Source: Taeniopygia guttata
Lineage: Eukaryota > Chordata > Aves > Passeriformes > Estrildidae
Assembly (NCBI RefSeq): GCF_048771995.1
Contig: NC_133030.1
Span: forward strand, 11,982,001-12,046,000
Direction: 5' to 3'
DNA: 64,000 nt
The position numbers and the translations under genes were made by a program. The notes below the pieces were generated by a model, which was not told the origin of the DNA, ran no database searches, and saw only the letters and a program-made list of their open reading frames with translations. Positions 12,754-23,462 of this stretch are shown in pieces (position 1 is the stretch's first letter; the number at the start of each line of letters is the position of its first letter).

Positions 12754-14662
12754 ATGGCGGAGCGGGGCCGAGGTGAGGGGACGAGGGACAGCGACAGGGA
12801 CGGGTTTGGGGGGCAGAAGGGGCTGGAGCGGCTCGGAGGGAGGAGGAGGAACTCCCGATCCCACTGAACCCCACGGGGCGTTTTGCAGTACCTCGATTTC
12901 TCCCCTATAGCCCGGGAACACCCCCCCCCCCCGTACGCCCTAATTGCCTATCTGAGCCCTTTTTGGGGTCCTGGGCTGCCCCCCCCCAACCCCTGATTGC
13001 CCCCTCTATCCATTAATTGTCCCCTTGAACCCCTAAGCGCCCCCCATAAACCCCAAGTACCCCTTTGAGCCCCCAGCTGCCCCCATAGCCCCTAATTGCC
13101 CCAGAACTCCTAATCCCCCCCAGCCCAAATCTGCCCCACAGTGGGAGCAATGCCGAGAGACCCCAGCACGGCCGAGGGGCAAAGGGCCCCGGGTTTCACC
13201 CAAATCTCACCCCTGGATGTCACTGGCCATGGAACCCCCGCAGCAGCTGCTGGGCTGGGGTGGCACTTCAGATACCCTGAAGTCTGGGTTCTCGCCCTGG
13301 CCTGTTTGGGGGAAGTCTGTGGTGTTTTGGTCACATTTTCAGAAGGTTCCACGGAGCCAGCCATGTGAGGAGGGGCTGTGGTGGGAACAGAGCTGTGCTG
13401 TGGCAGGGCAGGGATGATGTGTGCTCCTCGTTCTTCTCCCCAGGGCAGAGCCCGAGCGCCATGGAGGACCTGCTGGACGTGGAGAACAAGCGGATGGCCG
13501 ACAGCCTGGCCAGCAAGGTCACCAGGCTGAAGTCGGTGAGTGCCGAGGTCACAGCAGGTGCTGAGGTGAAGGACAGGCTCTGATTACCTGGGGGTCCTGC
13601 AGGGGATCACAGAACCATGGAAAGGTTTGGGTTGGGCAGGACCTTAAGGCTCATCCAGTCCCACCCCTTCCCATGGACAGGAACACTTTCCACTAGACCA
13701 GGTTGCTCCAAGCCCTGTCCAACCTGAACACAGGAGTGTTACTAAGCTCACCTCTTCGGGGAAAAATTAATGGAAAAAAGGCAGGCAGATTAATTTTGGA
13801 AAATACCTGTGTCTCTGTGTAACTGTGCTTAATGCTGGTTTGCTGCTATTAACATCAAACACTTTGATTTAGAGCTTTAAGCTCTAAATTATTATTAAAA
13901 GTGTAGTACAAACCATGAAAGAAGTCGATGACTCGCTGTGTAAAAGGGCAGGCTGAATTCCTGCCATTGTGTCCCAGGGTTTAAACTTCCCTCTCTAGCT
14001 GGCAGATTTAGACAGCCAGGCTTTATTTTCAGAGGTGGAAAAGTTCACCTGACAGGGAAATGCCATTTTCCTTGTTCCTGCACCAAACAAGCCCCTGTGT
14101 GTCTGTTGGAGCTGGGAAAGCAGCAGCTTGTTTTAATAATTTGCATTTCAGATTTTAGAGGTTCTCTGGACATTAAAAGCTCACTAATGCCCATTTCCTG
14201 CCTTGCCCTGCAGCTGGCTCTGGATATTGACAAGGATGCTGAGGAACAGAACCGCTACCTGGATGGCATGGTAAGGACCTGGCAAACGGGACACAGGACT
14301 TTCTGTGCAAATCAGGGAATTGGGATGAGAGGTGGAACGGCAAAAGCCCTTAAGGGAGAAGCCCTAAATCAGCACCGGGATTGTTGGGGTGTCCTGTGCA
14401 GGGCTTGGAGCTGGACTGGCTCATCCTTGTGAGTCCCTGCAGCTTGGGAAGTTCTATGATCCTGCAATGCCTCCAAGGTGTCTTTTCCTGCCAGGACTCG
14501 GATTTCCTGAGCGTGACAGGGCTGCTGACAGGCAGCGTGAAGCGCTTCTCCGGCATGGCACGCTCCGGCCGCGACAACCGCCGGCTGCTCCTCGCCGTGT
14601 CCGCGGCGCTCGTCCTCATCTTCTTCATCCTCTACTACCTGGTGTCCCGGGCGGGGACCTGA
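12754..14662 (+). CDS. BET1L: BET1L (GS15), Golgi SNARE, 4 exons
   Basis: Qc-type SNARE that acts with syntaxin-5, GOSR1 and YKT6 in intra-Golgi and endosome-to-Golgi fusion (family knowledge). Exons 12754-12772, 13444-13535, 14214-14270 and 14495-14662 join in phase to 111 aa, the same length as human BET1L. The SNARE helix runs from about residue 15 (ENKRMADSLASKVTRLKS) through LDIDKDAEEQNRYLDGM and LTGSVKRFSGMARSG. A single C-terminal membrane anchor follows (LLLAVSAALVLIFFILYYLV) and only a few luminal residues remain. Candidate poly(A) signals are at 15486-15491 and 16080-16085, so the 3' UTR may be 0.8-1.4 kb. Confidence 0.96.
12940..13130. repeat. Degenerate C-rich repeat in BET1L intron 1
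   Basis: Short units alternate C-runs with TAATTG or TGATTG cores (for example CCCTAATTGCC near 12945, CCCCTGATTGCCCC near 12985, TTAATTGTCCCC near 13010, CCCCTAATTGCCCC near 13085). It resembles the minisatellite on the other side of exon 1. The complementary strand is G-run rich and could form quadruplexes, which is an inference. Confidence 0.5.
13603..13745 (-). repeat. CR1-type LINE fragment in BET1L intron 2
   Basis: Antisense CR1 3'-end text: 'ATCACAGAACCATGGAAAGG', 'GGACCTTAAGGCTCATCCAG', then 'CAGGTTGCTCCAAGCCCTGT'. It is about 140 bp and 5'-truncated. Confidence 0.75.
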
Positions 14663-16560
14663 GCCCGGGCTGGCAGGTGGCACAGCCAGACCCCACCATC
14701 CACAGACCTGGCCACAAGTTTTCCAGAGGAGCCTCCAGCCACATCTCCACCTTCCCAGTGACTTTTCCTCCTTCCCGCTCGTCGGCGCTCCAGCTGGGCC
14801 CAGACAGCTCTTCCAAAACAAGTTTGGCTTCAAAGGGATCTTCATGTCTGTCGGGATTTTGGGGTCATGGCTCTGGCCGTGACCTCCTGCCTTGTCCACA
14901 TCCTGTGGGGTGTTTCTAAGGGCCACTTCCACATGACCTCTCTCAATGAAAACCAGGAACTAACAAATCCAGGGACTTGTGGATACTCCATAACCCTGCT
15001 GAGCTTTGCGAGCTGTAGGATTTAGGATGCTGACTTAGGGGATTTGGGAGTACCAATGTGTGACTTACATTCCGTGTGGCCACTCTCCATTTCCCTGGGA
15101 CTTGCAGACCACATCCCTGGGCTGAAAGGAAGCCTGTGAAAGAAACCTGTGCATTGCTAATTCGGGTGGAATTAGCAATGGATCTGGGCCTGGATACTCT
15201 TACATTGTAGCAGAGAAGAGATGCAGAGGAGCAGAACTTTGATTAAATCCTGTCTTGGTTGTCTTTATCATCCTTGTGGGCAAACCAGGCTGGACCCTCT
15301 GGGAAGGGAGGGCCACAGTCCATAACCACATGGATTTGCACTTGTGTGGAACCTTCCAGAACCTTCCCACACATGTGCAAATTAAGTTACTAAATCAGGG
15401 TAAAGAATACCAGTGGCCAAAGGTCCAGTTAACTGTGGTTACTGTGGCATCCTGGTTTTAGAGCACTTTGGGGAGATGTAGTGCCAATAAAGTGAGGTGG
15501 AATTCCCCCCACAGTGCTCTTGGGAGTGGGGGGATCCAAGGGGGAATTTGCTGATTTGTTTATGCATTTAGAAAGTACAAAAGGAACCCCTGCCTTACCT
15601 TGAGGGGTGTGTTTGCTTATTTGCTTCTCTTTTCCTGTAGCAGGCAGGGCTCAGCCATTCCTCCTCCTCTGATTTAGGCTCTCCAGCAAACCCTCTTCAT
15701 GGAGGTATGGCTGGGTGTTCCTTTGCTTTCTCCCTGTTCCCAGGGGGAATTCCTTTGCCCTTGGGCTAACTCGGGCCTACAGGTATGAAGGGAATGTTGT
15801 CCCATGTACCAAACTGCTCACAAAACACACCCTGGCTGGATTAGGCGTGCTCTTTTCCACATTTGGGAAAAAAAACGTGCAGGAAAGGCAAGGACAAAAG
15901 AGGCAGCAGGAGCTTCCTCTGGTTCTTCCTGATTTCCTGGTGCAACGTGGCAGCTCTGGGCTCTTTCCTTTGGGAAGAATCAATGGCCTGTGATTCCTGG
16001 AGCAGGTGATTCCCGACAAAAGGCCCCCGGAGCAGCCTGGCCCTCACCGTGGCAGGGTTTGTTTTGCCTTTCCTGCTGTAAATAAAGCTGATTTTAGACA
16101 TTTTAGCCCAGATGTTTGTTCCTTGAGCGAGGTGCAAGGTCGATCACCTGGTTGTACCTGCAGCTTCACAGCCCAATTCCAGTGTCACCTGGAGCCACCC
16201 CGGGGCTGGAGCGGGGCCCTCGGGTGGGGTGGGGGTCCCCAGGACCGCCCCCGGTGTGAGGGGGAGAGGAGCACGAGGAGGCACTGGGGACTCACGGGAC
16301 ACTGGGGTGGCCTGCGGACAGGTGGAGAGTGGTGAAAAGGGACAGTGAGAGACATGGGCCCAGGTTAAGTGTGCCAGCGGCCGCTCGCCCCACGAGGGTC
16401 GGTGTCTCCACCCATGTCTGCGTCCCCATGAGAGTTCTTGTCCCCGTGGGGCAGCATGACACGGGCCGCGCCGGCCCCGTCCCCGTGGCAGCCGCCCCGG
16501 GATCTGGGCCCCGCCATGTCCGGCTCCGCTTCCCCGTCTCCATGGCAACCTGGCGTCTCA
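14663..16560. other. BET1L 3' UTR and BET1L-VPS51 spacer
   Basis: No coding structure is seen. AATAAA on the plus strand occurs at 15486-15491 and again at 16080-16085; either could end the BET1L transcript. From about 16180 the base composition rises towards the VPS51 CpG-rich promoter. Confidence 0.5.
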
Positions 16561-16618
16561 TCGGAAGTGACGTAACGGAGAGGCCGGAAGTGGCTGCCGG
16601 GGCGGAAGCGGCGGCGCG
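16561..16618 (+). promoter_or_regulatory. VPS51: VPS51 proximal promoter: ETS and CRE/ATF motifs
   Basis: Within 60 bp of the start codon there are three CGGAAG ETS-type cores (16562-16567, 16585-16590, 16603-16608) and a TGACGTAA CRE/ATF site (16568-16575), in a CpG-rich, TATA-less setting. This is typical of housekeeping promoters. The motifs are seen; the factors are inferred. Confidence 0.55.
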
Positions 16619-19600
16619 ATGGCGGCGGTGACAACGGGGAGCGGGGCCGGGAGCGGGGCCGCAGGCAGCCCCGAGGCCACCGGCGGGAGCACCGGGGGCG
16701 GCGGGTGGCGGCGTCCCCACGGGCCGCTCCAGCGCTACTATGGCCCATCCACTGCCGAGGCGGCCGAGGCGCCCCCGGACCCCACCGACATCAACGGGCC
16801 CCACTTCGACCCGGAGGTGTTCATGAACAAGGTGGGCGCGGAGAACAAGGGTATAAACAAGGAGACTCCTCCCGCGGGCACCCCCACCTTGGCGAGGGTT
16901 CCGGGACTCCGGTGGGCCCCGGGATGTCCCCACGGGGCCGCGTCACGAGGGATCTCGGTGGGTGGGGGAGGACTGCGGGGTCCCCAGAACCGTCGCGCCC
17001 CCAGGATCTTGAAGGGATCCCAGAAAGGCCCCCCCTCGAGCGTCTTATGGATGTGTTTCTTTATTTCCTGATTCCCACAGGGTGGGAATGGTACTGAGGT
17101 GCCCGGCAGCACCTGCATCGGGGCAGTTAGCACTGCTCGGGGGGGAGCCCTGGAGGGCGGGGGAGGCTCCTGGAGAACACTTCCATATCCCGGGAGAATC
17201 CAGGGGAGACAGTCAGGGGTCCTGCAGGGCAGCTGAGAGGCTCAGACTGACTATAGAGGGCAGTCGGTCTGAATTAGGGGGCTCCAGAGGGGGCAGTGAG
17301 GGATCCAGGGGCAGATATGTGTCCATTGTCCCCTCAGGTGCGCAGTGAGTGTCCCCTGGGGCAGCTCCTGGCCCGCGAGGCCTCGCTGGGCCGGGAGATC
17401 CGCGCCCTGGACAGCGACATGCAGACCCTGCTCTACGAGAACTACAACAAGTTTATCTCTGCCACGGGTGAGCTGTTCCCTCTGGAGCCTACTGATGGCA
17501 GCACTGGGAAACGGGGATTTGGGGGTGTTCACTCTGAACTGTACTGATGACAGACATTGGAAATGGGGATTTGGTGGTGTTCACTCTGAACTGTACTGAT
17601 GGCAGCCATGGGAAATGGGGATTTGGGAGTGTTCACTCTGAAATCTGCTGATGGCAGCCATGGGAAATGAGGATCTGAGGGTGTTCACTCTGGCAGCCCT
17701 GGGAAGCTGCCCTGGGGAGTGTGGTGGTTCACTCTGGAGACCAGTGACAGCCACCAGACAAGCAGCCTTCCCTGGGGGTTCTGGCTGTGGTGTGTTAATC
17801 CTGGGCAGGCCAGGAGGGTCCCAGGCGGCCGAGGGACTTGGCACTTGGCTCGTGTCCCCCAGACACCATCCGGAAGATGAAGGTGGATTTCCGGCACATG
17901 GAGGCAGAGATGGATGACCTGGCGGCCAACATGGCGGCCATCAGCGCCTCGAGCGCCCGCGTCAGCGCCGCGCTGCAGGACCGGCACCGCCGCGGCGCCC
18001 AGCTGGCCGGTACGGAGCGGGGCCATGCGGGGGGCAGATCCAGGGACATTTACTGGGATGAGTCCTGTGGGGCAGAGGGGCAGATCTGCCCCACGGCGGG
18101 CAGGTCCAGCAGATGGTCTCACCGCCATAGCTCATCCCGCTCCCATTGTGTCCCCACCGCTGACCCCGTGTCCCTGCAGGGGTGCAGGCGCTGCTGCGGA
18201 AGCTGCAGGCGCTGGTGGAGGTGCCGGGGCGGCTGCGGCGCTGGGCGGGGACGGAGCCGGCTCGTGCCCTGCGCTGCCACGCCCGCGCCCGCGCCGTGCT
18301 CCGCCACTACCGCCACCTGCCCTCCTTCCGCGCCATCGAGGACGAGAGCCACGCCATCATGGCCGACCTGGCCCAGCGCCTCCGCACACGCCTCCGGTGC
18401 GTTCACCCGGAGCCTGCCGATGGCAGCGCTGGGAAATGCGGGTTTGGGGCTGCTCACTCCAGAGCCTACTGATGACTTCTGTTGCTTATTCCCTGTTTTC
18501 TGCCATGCCGCTTTAACCCCGGGCCCTCCCAACCACCAGGGAGGAGACGCTGGACCCCAAGGAACTCATCGAGTGCGTGGAGATGCTGCTGCAGCTGGAG
18601 GAGCCGGCCGAGGAGCTGAGCGAGGAGTTCCTGAGCCAGGCGGGCGCGCGCCTCGAGGCCGAGCTGGCGGCGCTGGAGGCCGAGCTGCCCGCGGCCGACC
18701 CCTCGGGCACGGCCACCACGCCGCCACCGCCCGCCTCCGACATCCTGGATTTTGTGGACCGCGGCAGCTCGGCCTTCGTGGGCACGCTGTGCCAGCTGGC
18801 CGGCTCGTACCGCGCGCTGTTCGGCGGGGACACGGGGCGCCTGGAGCCCTTTGCCGCCGCGCTGGCCACCCGCTACTTCGCGCTGCTGGAGCGGCGGCTG
18901 GCGCTGGAGCGCGGCCTGGGCGACACATCCCTGCTGGTGCGGGCGCTCGACCGCTTCCACCGCCGGCTGCGCGCGCTGCTGGAGCTGCTGCCCGCGGGCG
19001 CCGACGCTGCCGCCGCGCTGGTGGCCCGAGCCGCCCGCGAGCGTGTCGACCGCTACCTGCGTGCCCTGCAGACCTTCTTCCTGGGCTGCCTGGGTGACGT
19101 GCGCCAGGCGCTGGCTGCCCCTCGGCCCCCCGGCAAAGAGGGGCCCGGCCTGCCCGAACTGCTGGCCCAGCTGGCCGCCTCCGTGCTGGGCCAGCTCAAG
19201 GCCGTGCTGGCCTACGTGCAGCTCTTCACCGCCAGGGACGTCGCCTTTGCCAGCCTGCCCTACTTCAAGGTGGGGTAACACGGGGTGGAGTGCTATGGAG
19301 GGGCAGACTGAGGGAGCTAGGGGCATTTTGGGGGTCACTAGAGCAATCTGTGGGTGGCACAGGGCAGGTTGGGGGTCACATAGGGTGGTTTGCAGCCTGT
19401 ACAGGGCAGTTTTGGGGTGTGAGCCTCCCCCCCATTTGTGGCACAGGGGGAGTTCTGTGTGACAGCAGTGCGTGAGGGACTGGTTGTGGCCTTCGTGCGC
19501 TGGCTGTGCCGCACCGCCCGTGGCTTCGTTGATGGCCCTGCTGAGCGGGGAGCTCCCGCTGCCCCCCCAGCCCTGCTGCTGCTCCTAGCCCGCCTCTGCC

Positions 19601-21561
19601 TGGACTATGAGAACTCCACCATCAGCTACATCCTCACCCTCACGGATGAGCAGTTCCCACCCCAGGTGAGCCTGGTTCTGGGGGACTAAGGGGTTCTGGT
19701 CCTAATGGCCCTAAGGGGATCCTGCATGTCCCTGGGGGATCTTCAGGGGGGATCTGCATAACCTCAAGAGTCCCTGAAGCCCCAAGGGCCTGTAAGAGAG
19801 GCAGTGATGCTGCTTCAGGCATAATGTCCCACCTGCCCCCAGTGTCCCTGTGCCCCCAGGACATCAGATGTAGAGTCACAGGAAGGGGAAGCATCTCCAT
19901 GTGTGCTCATGCCCCTCGTATTCCCAGCGGTGACAGCGCTGCAGAGGAGGTGCGGGGCTGATCCTGCCTGTGTGTGTCCCCAGGACTCGGGGCCGGCGGT
20001 GACACCGGGGCCGGCGCTGTGTGCAGAGGCGCGGGCGGCGGCGCAGCGGCTGCTGGATCACTACGTGCAGGTGCAGGGCGCGGCCGTGGCGCAGATGCTG
20101 CGCAAGAGCGTCGAGACGCGCGACTGGCTGGGCACCGTCGAGCCGCGCAACGTGCGCGCCGTCATGAAGCGCGTGGTGGAGGACATCACCGCCATCGACG
20201 TCCAGGTCGGGCTGACACCGGGGCTGAGGGGTTTGCCCCAGATGCCTGTGTGGCCCTTTGGGGATTCTGGACGGGTGTGGGAGGCTTGCAAAGACTTTGA
20301 GGGATGCTGGGTGCTTTGGGGGATCCCAGGAGGGGGTTGTGGGTGCTGAGGGTGTGGTGCCACCCACAGGTGGGGCAGCTCTTCGAGGAGGGCGTGAGGC
20401 GGGCGCAAAGCAGCGATTCCAGCCGGCGTGCCTTCTCCGTCTACAGCAGCTCACGGGCGCCCGGCCGCTATGCCCCCAGCTACACCCCCAGGTCAGCTCC
20501 GCCACCCCTGTGTCACTGCATTGGCCACCCGGGCACCCCAGGCTCCCTGTCACTCCTTGAGTATCCACTGCATCTTCCCTGTCACCCTCTTCATGATCCC
20601 AGACTGTTTTGACAGACCTTAGCTGTCACCATATCCCCAGACTGTCCTAATGATGATCCCTGTTTCTCCCAACAATCCCTGTCTTCCTTACAACTGTCCC
20701 AGAATCTCCTGGTGATCCCCATCATCCTTGAGTCACTCATTTGTCTTTTCCCTCCGTGTCCTGGGGCCATCCTCATGTTCCCCTGCCTTTCTGTCCCCAA
20801 AAACATCCCTGCATCCTCTGACCCTTTCCATAGCCCCTAACGGTCCCTGTGTTCCCATCCCCACACCTCTGGCTATGTCAAGTCCCTGACTGTCCCTGTG
20901 TCCATGTCCTTAGTGCCCCCATGGACACCCACCTGCTTAGCAACATCCAGAAGCTTTTCTCTGAGCGCATCGATATCTTCAGCCCTGTTGAGTTTAACAA
21001 GGTGAGGTCATGGGGACACCACCACGTCCCTAAACATTCCCAGAGGTCCCAAACTGCCTACCTTCCCGCTGCCACATGTCCCTGGTGTCAGGGCTCAGGG
21101 TGTCCCCAGTGTCCCCTGCCCTAGGACTGTGGGGAGGAGTGGGATCTTTGTAGCAACCAGGCCAAGGGTGTCCATGTGCCACACGTCCCGATGCTCTGGA
21201 GTTCCATGGGAAGTGGCAGTCAGAACAAGGGTCCCCACATGCCGTGTGGACACTATCCCCGTGCCCGCGTGCCACGTGTCCCCACTGTCCCCTCACGCAG
21301 GTGTCGGTGCTGACGGGGATCATCAAGATCAGCCTGAAGACGCTGCTGGAGTGCGTGCGGCTGCGCACGCTGGGGCGCTTCGGGCTGCAGCAGGTGCAGG
21401 TGGATGGGCACTACCTGCAGCTCTACCTGTGGCGCTTCGCCTCCGACGAGCGCGTGGTGCAGGGGCTGCTGGACGAGGTGGCCGCCAGCGCCGCCCACCG
21501 CTGCCTTGACCCCGTGCCCATGGAGCACAGCGTCGTCGAGCTCATCTGCGAGCGCGGGTAG
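16619..21561 (+). CDS. VPS51: VPS51, GARP/EARP tethering complex subunit, 10 exons
   Basis: Shared subunit of GARP (endosome-to-TGN retrograde tethering) and EARP (endocytic recycling). Exons: 16619-16831, 17338-17467, 17863-18009, 18180-18396, 18540-19269, 19447-19665, 19984-20205, 20370-20491, 20914-21001, 21301-21561 (TAG). The joined frame is 782 aa, equal to the human length. Diagnostic stretches are [55 protein letters not shown] (N-terminal coiled coil), [68 protein letters not shown] and [19 protein letters not shown]. The large GC-rich exon 5 is Ala/Leu/Arg-rich compared with mammals but stays in register. A poly(A) signal AATAAA lies at 21805-21810. Introns 2 and 4 share a repeat unit. 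Confidence 0.96.
17488..17695. repeat. Minisatellite in VPS51 intron 2 (about 52 bp unit, about 4 copies)
   Basis: Tandem units carry CTGATGGCAGCCATGGGAAA and GGTGTTCACTCTGAACTG cores and begin about 20 bp after the exon 2 donor. The last copy degrades into CTCTGGCAGCCCTGGGAAG. One to two diverged copies of the same unit sit at 18405-18475, just after the exon 4 donor. Confidence 0.75.
18405..18475. repeat. Second site of the VPS51 minisatellite unit, intron 4 start
   Basis: Immediately after the exon 4 donor (18397) the text GATGGCAGCGCTGGGAAATG followed by GGCTGCTCACTCCAGAGCCT matches the intron 2 unit, and a partial second copy (CCTACTGATGAC) follows. It is separated from the main array by two exons. 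Confidence 0.65.
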
Positions 21562-21804
21562 TGTGAGGGACAGGGACGTGCCACACCTGGGGCCCGTTAC
21601 ACCTCTGGGGACAAACCTGGGCCCCATGAGTCCCCACACAGACATGAGGTGTCCTTCCCAACATGAGGACACCTTGTCTTCACACCGGGTTACACCATGT
21701 TGTTCAAACCCCCCTTCCCCACTGCCTCCCCAGCCCAGTGACACAGTGTCATCCCCACACCTTGGTGACATCCCCTCTTGCCTGGAGACAGCCCCTCTGT
21801 CACT

Positions 21805-21810
21805 AATAAA
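21805..21810 (+). promoter_or_regulatory. VPS51: VPS51 poly(A) signal (AATAAA)
   Basis: AATAAA lies about 245 bp after the VPS51 stop codon and is followed by a GT-rich stretch (TTATGTGTGAGTTG, GTGTTGTGTCCCTG), the expected downstream element. Confidence 0.75.
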
Positions 21811-23462
21811 TTATGTGTGAGTTGAATTGAGTGTTGTGTCCCTGTCTGTGCCTGGGGGGCGGAGCTGGCCCTGCACACAGTGGGATCTCACCTGCAGCTG
21901 GGCTGACAGCACAAGGACAGGGGCTGGGCACTGAGCGATGTCCCCAGTAGACCCACAGCCACGAGGGCCCCAAACCTTAAAAATTAGCTTCAAAAATCAA
22001 AAGCTTCCACAGGTGCTACAAAGTGCTGGGGAACCCTCAGGGACACACATTTTGCACTGGAGATCTGTTCTCCCCAGACAGGACATTCTTGCTTTGAGAA
22101 ATCGTCACAAAAGAGACAAGACTCCAAACCCTCAATTTCTGTAAGAAAAAGCTGTGAGGAGCCCAGAAATTATTAAATTCATTTTATCCAACAGTGTTTG
22201 GCCAACTCAGAAGCTTTTGTACAAGAAATCGCGGTCACGCGGATACAGACCTGGATGCACAGGACAGGCAATGGACACACAGGTACTCCATGGCTACAGA
22301 CAGCAATAGCCAGGCCTGCATCTACAGAGCAACCCCAGCAGCACAGACTCTCCACAGATACAGATCTGCACATACAGAGCAGCCCCAGCATACAGACACC
22401 AGTGTATTTAAATACAAAACCTTTTGTATTTAATATTTTGTTTCTTTTGAAGAGCATTTGTTGGCAGTGTGTTGGCTACAGACACACAGACAGGATCATG
22501 TCCCCTCACACAAAGCACAGTATCTACAAGGGTTTTACAGGGCTGGGCTGGGTGCAGAAGGAATGACTAAACCACCACGGACTCCTGGAATGGGAAGGCT
22601 GAGCTGGAATTTTTGGTTCAATGAAATTGGGTTGGCCAGAGTCCGGTTAGCAGTGGCTCACTGAACAGGAAGTGCTAAACAGGCTGAGAGACAACGAGCT
22701 GATGCTGAGCCACAGCTGAGGGTGAACAAGAGGGATTAAGGTTAAAACATCCTCTCAAATCCCATCTGGCCTCACAGATGGAATTTCACTGAGAAACAAA
22801 AAAAAATCTGCCAAAACCCTTGCAGAGTTTCTCCTTTCAAGGCCTAGAGCTGGCTCACACACTTGCGGGTCCTTAGGGGCATGTCACACCTTGGTCACTT
22901 CTCTCCACAGCTGGCGGAACATCACTGAGACCCTCATGGTGTTCCTGCCCCAGCTGTGCCAACATCAGCCGTGCCCAGCTGATGGACACCACCACACAGG
23001 TGGGGAACAGAGCAACAAATCCCTTTGGGATTGCAGGAGATGAAGCGCACACCTGGGAACACCTTCCTGAGAAGAGTAGTGAAGCAGGCCGGACTGTGCC
23101 CTGGCGCAGTGGTCCCTGGCTGCCACAGGCCTCGAGGGCAGCACAGACGTACAAGTGATGAATGGCAGGGCCTGCCAGGCCTGTGTGACAGAGAGCGGGG
23201 GATCCCACAGCTTCGGTTGGCATCCCTCACCCGCTGAAGGTCTGAGTCCATGCCAGCTCCAAGCTAAGGGTACGAGAGAGGCGCTTCCTGGGGCAGCACC
23301 TCATGGCTTGGCCTGACAGAAACCAGCCCCGCAAACCGAGGCACAGGAACCCAGGAAAAGCTGCCATTTTTTCAATGCTAGAACCTAAATACTTAAAGTG
23401 AAGAGCGATTCCTTCCTCACCTGGAGACAGGAAGGCACACCTGCTGCACACCTGCGCTCACC
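21811..23462. other. Convergent spacer: VPS51 end and INCENP-A 3' UTR
   Basis: No coding structure is seen on either strand. The right part should be the 3' UTR of INCENP copy A. A weak ATTAAA-type signal for the minus strand sits at 22429-22434. The stretch 22230-22410 is rich in ACAG/CACA and contains two imperfect copies of ACAGAGCAxCCCCAGCA. Confidence 0.4.

Noticed and set aside
18466-19338. 290-codon minus-strand frame in VPS51 exon 5
   Set aside because: Shadow of the GC-rich VPS51 exon; Gln/Arg/Gly-rich with no domain.
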